A DNA stretch of 64,000 nt. Source: Paenibacillus sp. Root52. Its GTDB lineage: Bacteria; Bacillota; Bacilli; Paenibacillales; Paenibacillaceae. This document shows positions 59,338-64,000 of the stretch, piece by piece. Location: assembly GCF_001426865.1 (NCBI RefSeq), contig NZ_LMFO01000032.1, forward strand, positions 151,536 to 215,535, written 5' to 3'. The first letter of the stretch is position 1. Every line of letters begins with the position of its first letter. A model generated the notes under the pieces. The model was not told the origin of the DNA. It saw only the letters and a program-made list of their open reading frames with translations, and did not search any database. The position numbers were made by a program, and so were the translations under genes.

Positions 59338-59388
59338 AAACGATGATTCCTGTGCTCTATAATTGGACGGGAGTCATCGTTTTATTTT
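59338..59388 (+). terminator. Terminator after the GT2 gene
   Basis: AAACGATGA-TTCC pairs with GGGAG-TCATCGTTT, followed by TATTTT. Ends the nucleotide-sugar operon. Confidence 0.75.
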
Positions 59389-59592
59389 GGAAACCGACAT
59401 GAAATCCCTTACTTCGACCAAGACATCCGTATATTATGATTACAGTCATAATGGATTTTATTTCCAGATGCTGTGCGACTTATTATATTATCTCAAAGGG
59501 GGAATGTAGACATCTCTATATGTATAAGTTGTATTTTTTTCGTGAAAGCATGGTCAGTAGAACAGAAATGAAGATAATTTAAATCTATAAAA

Positions 59593-59606
59593 TGAAAGCG
59601 CTTAAT
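59593..59606 (+). promoter_or_regulatory. Catabolite-responsive element (cre)
   Basis: TGAAAGCGCTTAAT matches 13 of 14 positions of the cre consensus TGWAARCGYTWNCW. It lies about 90 bases before the arabinanase gene, so CcpA would be expected to repress it when preferred sugars are present. Confidence 0.7.
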
Positions 59607-59690
59607 TATTTCTAACTCTTCTCTACCAACGCAAAGTTGAAAGATGATGATATCATAACACTCAAATATTGAAGGGAGATTCATTCTATC

Positions 59691-61799
59691 ATGCCATATG
59701 TGGACAAGCTATGGAACAAGATGGGGGTCATGATGCTAGTTATGATGCTGGTAATCATCGGTGTGGGAAGTGGAAGTGCTCTGGGGGCAGCAAGTTCATC
59801 AACAACTTCCAATACAACTCGTGTGTCCGTACATGACCCATCGATTTACTACGATTCTACAACAAATAGATATTATATTTATGGTTCACATCTGGCACAG
59901 GCAAGCAGTACGGATCTCAGAAACTGGTCTTATGAAGGAACACAAGGTTATACGAATAGCACCTTGTACGCACCTTCTACCTTTGAAGGCTACTATTATC
60001 TGAAAAATAAAAACAGCGGTTTATATCTTGACGTAGCCAATGGATCAGCCGCGGATGGAACGAGTATTCGACAGTGGACTTATAATGGGTCTGATGCGCA
60101 AAAATTCAGAATTATGAATAACGGTAACGGTGATTATTACCTGCTTACCGGTAACTCTGCCTATAGTAGTGCAATTGGCGTCAATGGTGGGTCAGGGACG
60201 GACGGTGCTCTGATTAGTCAGTCCGGGTATGTGGGTGGGAATCCACAACTATTCCGGCTTCAACAAAATGCAGACGGTTCTGTTGCCCTACTGACGAAGG
60301 CATCTGGCTATACTGGTGCATTGGATGTGGCAAATGGCAGCACAACGGCAGGTACGGATGTCCAGCAATGGAACTATTGGGGGGGAGATATGCAAAAGTG
60401 GGAGTTGATCAAAGCAGGTGGAACCGGGAACTCATCCCGAAGCTCGGGCAATAATCTCACTTCCGCTCTGGCTGTATCCTACGCTTGGGCGGGGTATAAC
60501 GATCAGGACAGCTCCGGTGGTCATGCAGTATGGGCACCAGCATCACCGATCTATAATGCTTCGTATACATGGGCGGACGGTTCCAAAGGTGCTTATATGT
60601 TGTACTACTCCACTTCTTCTACGTATATTCGTTCGGCCATTGGTTTTGGTGTATCTAAGTCTGTAAAAGGGCCTTATGAGTACATCGATACCATCATCTA
60701 TTCTGGTTTCACCAACCAAAGCAATCCAATCACAACAACATCATCTCTTGGCACGAAAACTATTAATACATGGTATCAAAATACGAATATTCCTGAGTTA
60801 ATCGACCAAGGGAGGTTTACTGGTACCAGAAGTAATTGGTTCTCTGGCAATGGTGGGTATAATAACACCTTGTTCCCTAATGCAATTGATCCTACCTTAA
60901 CTTATGATAGTTCAGGAAAACTGTGGATGAGTTACGGATCTTGGTCTGGTGGAATATTCATTCTTCAGATTAATCCAGAGACGGGACAGCCGATCTATCC
61001 AGGATCGGACAGTGGCGATACGGATCGTTACTTTGGCAAGCGCATTGCAGGAGGTTATGGGAAAACAGGAGAGGCTCCGTTCATTGAGTACGATAAGGAA
61101 GCCGGTTACTACTACCTATATGTAACGTATGGTGGTCTAGCGAGTGAGGGCGGTTATCACATCCGATTGTATCGTTCTACCACAATTAATGGAACATACA
61201 CGGATGCTGCTGGCAATCAAGCCGTATATTTATCAGCATCGGTTAATCAATCCACTCGTGGCGTGAAGTTGTTCGGTAACTATACCCTGGCTGGCATCCC
61301 TCTTGGTTACAAATCGGGCGGACATAACTCAGCACTTATTGATACGGATGGCGCGAGGTACCTAATCTATCATACCCGGTTTAATAACGGAACCGAATAT
61401 CATGAGGTGCGTGCGCACCAGCAATTTTTGAATGCAGACAAGTGGCCTGTTACAGCAGTGTATGAATTTTTGGGAAGTAGCATCTCATCCACAGGATATA
61501 GTACAAGTGATATGGCGGGAACGTATCAATTTGTTAACATGGGGCTGGATGCTTCTATTAATGGTGTCGGTATGCTTCCAACCCAAAGCGTGACGCTGAA
61601 TACCAATGGAACAATATCTGGTGCAGTTACAGGCACATGGTCGAACACAGCGGGTACGTATTACTGTACGATGATCATTAATGGGGTGACCTATAAAGGT
61701 GTATTCTTCAAACAGAAAAATGAGTTGTCGAGCCATAACGAAGTCATGACCTTCTCTTTGATCGGCTCCAACAACCAATCGATTTGGGGCTCCAAATAG
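59691..61799 (+). CDS. Secreted GH43 endo-arabinanase with inserted ricin-type lectin domain
   Basis: A 702-aa secreted glycosidase likely acting on alpha-1,5-arabinan. A signal peptide (hydrophobic MMLVMMLVIIGVGSG, cut near ALGA-A) is followed by the first GH43 blade (VSVHDPSIYYDSTTNRYYIYGSHLAQASSTDLRNW, with the catalytic base D in HDPS). Then residues about 103-242 are a beta-trefoil lectin of the ricin type (YYLKNKNSGLYLDVANGSAADGTSIRQWTYNGSDAQKF and repeats), after which the GH43 propeller resumes (AVWAPASPIYN, IDPTLTYDSSGKLWMSYGSW, GKTGEAPFIEYD). The C-terminal 90 residues are a beta-rich accessory domain as in GH43 arabinanases. A cre site precedes it. The lectin insertion inside the catalytic domain is unusual. 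Confidence 0.88.
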   Translation: MPYVDKLWNKMGVMMLVMMLVIIGVGSGSALGAASSSTTSNTTRVSVHDPSIYYDSTTNRYYIYGSHLAQASSTDLRNWSYEGTQGYTNSTLYAPSTFEGYYYLKNKNSGLYLDVANGSAADGTSIRQWTYNGSDAQKFRIMNNGNGDYYLLTGNSAYSSAIGVNGGSGTDGALISQSGYVGGNPQLFRLQQNADGSVALLTKASGYTGALDVANGSTTAGTDVQQWNYWGGDMQKWELIKAGGTGNSSRSSGNNLTSALAVSYAWAGYNDQDSSGGHAVWAPASPIYNASYTWADGSKGAYMLYYSTSSTYIRSAIGFGVSKSVKGPYEYIDTIIYSGFTNQSNPITTTSSLGTKTINTWYQNTNIPELIDQGRFTGTRSNWFSGNGGYNNTLFPNAIDPTLTYDSSGKLWMSYGSWSGGIFILQINPETGQPIYPGSDSGDTDRYFGKRIAGGYGKTGEAPFIEYDKEAGYYYLYVTYGGLASEGGYHIRLYRSTTINGTYTDAAGNQAVYLSASVNQSTRGVKLFGNYTLAGIPLGYKSGGHNSALIDTDGARYLIYHTRFNNGTEYHEVRAHQQFLNADKWPVTAVYEFLGSSISSTGYSTSDMAGTYQFVNMGLDASINGVGMLPTQSVTLNTNGTISGAVTGTWSNTAGTYYCTMIINGVTYKGVFFKQKNELSSHNEVMTFSLIGSNNQSIWGSK

Positions 61800-62010
61800 A
61801 TATCCTCACATGCGATCAGCATGATGAGGAAGCCTGGGCTGCTCGTTGTCTCTTGTCCTCTAAATATTGTTCTGAAAGTGTTTAGAGAGGATGGTCTAAA
61901 GTTGTACTCTTTTGACCCTACAGATGCCCCATACGAATTGGAGAGTATTTCATATACTAGGGAACGAGGAGTTACATTTTAGATTTGCATACAAGAGGAG
62001 GGGGAGCCGG

Positions 62011-62727
62011 ATGGAGCCTAAGGTATCGATCGTCATTCCTTTTTACAACTGTGCATACATTGATCAGGCCATCTACAGTGCCGTTCATCAGACATATCCT
62101 CATATTGAAGTCATCGTTGTCGATGATGGTTCTACGCAGTATGTCGAGCGGGTGCAGCCGTTTATGGATCGGATTACTTACATTCGCAAAGAAAATGGCG
62201 GCACGGCGACAGCTCTGAATGAAGGGATCAAAAGAGCAACGGGTGATTATTTTGTATGGCTTAGCTCGGATGATGTGATGTTACTGGATCGGGTAGAGAA
62301 ACAGTTGGGATTTATGTTGAAGGTGAAGGCGTTATTCTGTCATGGAGCGTATCACTATGTAAATGCAGATAATGAATGGATGGATACCATCCGTCCTGAA
62401 GTAGGGAGCCGCTTGGAGGTACTGCAGGTACTTCTGGAGGGTTGTCCGATTAACGGCTGTACCGTGATGCTGGAGATGGATGCTTTTCGAAAATTCGGCA
62501 TGTTTGATACCGATTTCCGTTACACGCATGATTATGAGATGTGGTTGAGGTTGTTCCCGGTCTATGAGCTGTTTTATTTCAATGATCCGTTAGTGTCTTA
62601 TCGAGTGCATGAAAAGATGGGCACGAAGCGTCATTTCGATGAACTGAAGGCGGAGATGGAGCGAGTTCAGGCGAAGTATCGTCCCACATTGCTTAATCTG
62701 CTGCAGGTGGGCGGATATTGGCAATAG
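62011..62727 (+). CDS. Glycosyltransferase family 2 protein (paralogue 2)
   Basis: A 238-aa GT2 protein, same length as and clearly related to that at 58505-59221: EPKVSIVIPFYNCAYIDQAIYSAVHQTYPHIEVIVVDDGSTQYVERV, YFVWLSSDDVMLLDR, INGCTVMLEMDAFRKFGMFDTDFRYTHDYEMWLRLF. GAGGAGGGGGAGCCGG precedes the ATG at 62011; an ATG 99 bases upstream is in frame but has no ribosome site. Separate from the operon upstream by the arabinanase gene. Substrate unknown. Confidence 0.9.
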   Translation: MEPKVSIVIPFYNCAYIDQAIYSAVHQTYPHIEVIVVDDGSTQYVERVQPFMDRITYIRKENGGTATALNEGIKRATGDYFVWLSSDDVMLLDRVEKQLGFMLKVKALFCHGAYHYVNADNEWMDTIRPEVGSRLEVLQVLLEGCPINGCTVMLEMDAFRKFGMFDTDFRYTHDYEMWLRLFPVYELFYFNDPLVSYRVHEKMGTKRHFDELKAEMERVQAKYRPTLLNLLQVGGYWQ

Positions 62728-63110
62728 GTTAGGCTGTGGGTTTAGCCATATGAATTAGACAATGCGTAGGTAGGAATTGTGGCATTTGGTGATAAGGTAA
62801 GGAACGTCTAAGATGATAGGACTCATGTGTATGTTAACTCTGAGAGGTGCGAGAACAGCATAGATATGTTAATGCAAATAGGAGTATTTCACTGTGTCGC
62901 GTGTAGAGCTGCGGCAAGATGGAATACTCTTTTTTTGACGTATCGGAATTCCCTGGGCAATAAATTGGTGGAATCGCGGTTGACGAAGGAAACACAAAAG
63001 TCACAGAAGGCACAGAATACATAGAAACGCAGAAAAACCCTCTTCAGCAAGAGGGTAAGCGCTCAACGATATCATGTTGTTTGCATCGTTTTATTGGACG
63101 CGCATTGAAT
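62728..63110. other. Convergent intergenic region
   Basis: No supported gene; a 65-codon frame at 62827 has no ribosome site and shares its span with an equally long minus-strand frame. The only clear feature is a minus-strand terminator at 63032-63056. Confidence 0.5.
63032..63056 (-). terminator. Minus-strand terminator
   Basis: ACCCTCTT-GCTG-AAGAGGGT, followed by TTTTT, when read on the minus strand. Ends the operon of the GT4 and the 58-aa protein. Confidence 0.8.
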
Positions 63111-63287
63111 TTACGTAGGGTCATTTACATTTAATATTTCCATAGATTCTGGATCAGGCAAGATATATCCTTTTGGTAGCTTTTGCATCAAAGCATTCAT
63201 GACAGCGTAGTCTACCTCAACATGAGGTGTGGAAACTGGGGTGGAGAACCAGCGATTATACAGATCACTGGGTACAAGGATCGTCAT
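63111..63287 (-). CDS. 58-aa small protein of unknown function
   Basis: A 58-aa protein: MTILVPSDLYNRWFSTPVSTPH... MNALMQKLPKGYILPDPESMEILNVNDPT. No membrane helix or known motif. AGGAGGGCATTCCGT precedes the ATG, and the gene overlaps the end of the GT4 gene by 4 bases, so it is likely a real, translationally coupled partner in the same operon. A longer reading from 63377 would overlap the GT4 gene by about 90 bases and is rejected. Confidence 0.65.
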   Translation of the reverse strand: MTILVPSDLYNRWFSTPVSTPHVEVDYAVMNALMQKLPKGYILPDPESMEILNVNDPT

Positions 63288-64000
63288 ACGGAATGCCCTC
63301 CTCTCTGAATGGCTTCCTGGTAAACCTGTAACGTGCGCATCCCCATTTCTTCCAGTGAGCGATGCTGCTCGGCCCATGCTTTGGCCTGTATGCCGACTCG
63401 TTTGCGGGTAGCATCATCCTCTAATAGCGCATGTAACAAACTACAGAGAGAGTTAGCATCTTGGGGAGGCACGACCCATCCGGTATTAGCGGGATCAACC
63501 ATTTCAGGCATCCCGGCAGTGCCGCTAACGATGGCAGGAACGCCTGCAAGCTGTGCTTCGGTCACGGAGAAAGGCTGGGTGTCTTGCAGACTAGGTTGCA
63601 CATAGATGTCAGCACGGCGTAGGAAGGAAGGGATATTGTCCAGTTTTCCAAAAAAGACGACATCGTCTCCCACGCCCATACGGGAAGCTTGATCACGCAG
63701 TTCCTCCATCAGATTGCCCTCTCCCGCAATCCAGCAGACCCAATCTGAACGTAGTGTTTTCAGACCAGCGAGTGCGTTAATCAGGACATGTACACCCTTG
63801 ATGTACTCTAGTCTACCGGTAAAAGCGATGACTTTTTTACCTGCCGGTGGTTTCTGGCGGAATTTAACTGCTGCTGAAGCTTGATAAGAAGGGAGATCAA
63901 TAGCATAAGGAATAAGACGGAATTGGGATTCAGGTACGTTCAGTTCTGTAAGGGTGCTCTTAATCCAGTGACTAGACACGAGAATCAGCTCGGATTGTGC
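63284..64000 (-). CDS. GT4 glycosyltransferase, 5' end beyond the window
   Basis: The last 239 codons of a GT-B family 4 enzyme; it reads open through the right edge (AQSELILVSSHW before the first visible start codon, a GTG). Seen are IAFTGRLEYIKGVHVLINALAGL (donor-site GRL), WVCWIAGEGNLMEELRDQASRMGVGDDVVFFGKLDNIPSFLRRADIYVQPSLQDTQPFSVTEAQLAGVPAIVSGTAGMPEMV with the E-x-x-L/A-G region. The N-terminal acceptor domain is outside the window. It is on the opposite strand to the second glycosylation island but may belong to it by function. Confidence 0.88.
   Translation of the reverse strand, partial: AQSELILVSSHWIKSTLTELNVPESQFRLIPYAIDLPSYQASAAVKFRQKPPAGKKVIAFTGRLEYIKGVHVLINALAGLKTLRSDWVCWIAGEGNLMEELRDQASRMGVGDDVVFFGKLDNIPSFLRRADIYVQPSLQDTQPFSVTEAQLAGVPAIVSGTAGMPEMVDPANTGWVVPPQDANSLCSLLHALLEDDATRKRVGIQAKAWAEQHRSLEEMGMRTLQVYQEAIQRGGHSV

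Noticed and set aside
62827..63024. 65-codon plus frame and 62-codon minus frame
   Set aside because: Overlapping shadows without ribosome sites in a convergent intergenic region.

Overview
The window looks like chromosomal DNA of a spore-forming Bacillota, most probably Paenibacillus. The clues are Bacillus-type Zur operators (TCGTAATAATTACGA), strong AGGAGG ribosome binding sites with some GTG and TTG starts, a CcpA-type cre site, CgeB-like spore-maturation glycosyltransferases, a C-terminal SWIAAG tail like the WIAG-tail proteins of Paenibacillus, and a nicotianamine-like opine metallophore operon of the kind described as bacillopaline in this genus. No rRNA, tRNA, CRISPR array, prophage or insertion sequence was seen.

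Layout. (1) 1-1648: the 3' part of a long protein made of HIQ/SI-type repeats, broken by two frameshifts at equivalent repeat junctions. (2) 1817-3382 (-): secreted thermolysin-family protease. (3) 4112-10955: first glycosylation island, with five glycosyltransferase-like proteins and one sugar nucleotidyltransferase. (4) 11509-11787: glutaredoxin-like protein, followed by a 218-bp intergenic repeat element. (5) 12405-21501: scavenging cluster with two flavin monooxygenases, FMN reductase, peptide-type ABC importer without ATPases, LysR regulator and M20 amidohydrolase; its likely role is to recover sulfur or nitrogen from modified, acylated cysteine-like compounds. (6) 21799-22527 (-): biotin ligase. 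(7) 22857-33550: Zur-controlled metallophore operon cntKLM-ABCDF plus two tandem MFS exporters. (8) 33803-35718: a second Zur-type promoter driving a COG0523 zinc GTPase and a zinc-free S14 protein. (9) 35857-38815: molybdate uptake genes modA-modB and a divergent HTH/periplasmic-binding-like regulator. (10) 38932-45577: GNAT acetyltransferase, MarR regulator, dehydrogenase, MFS transporter, chemoreceptor and a small unknown. (11) 45926-48997: polar amino acid (probably cystine) ABC importer. (12) 49120-64000: second glycosylation island, with four small unknown proteins, two CgeB-like glycosyltransferases, a GT4 enzyme with a basic tail, three genes resembling N-acetyl-6-deoxyhexosamine synthesis, another SDR enzyme, two paralogous GT2 enzymes flanking a secreted arabinanase, and a GT4 gene leaving the window.

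The most unusual signal links the two glycosylation islands. Several otherwise unrelated proteins carry a lysine/arginine-rich stretch followed by a strict four-residue repeat, [G/A]-[aromatic or other]-x-x, repeated two to six times. It occurs in a 114-aa protein that has little else, in a GT-D-fold enzyme, in a GT2 enzyme and in both CgeB-like enzymes. I infer a shared targeting or assembly tag that gathers a sugar-transferring complex, possibly at the forming spore surface. Function is not proven by the sequence.
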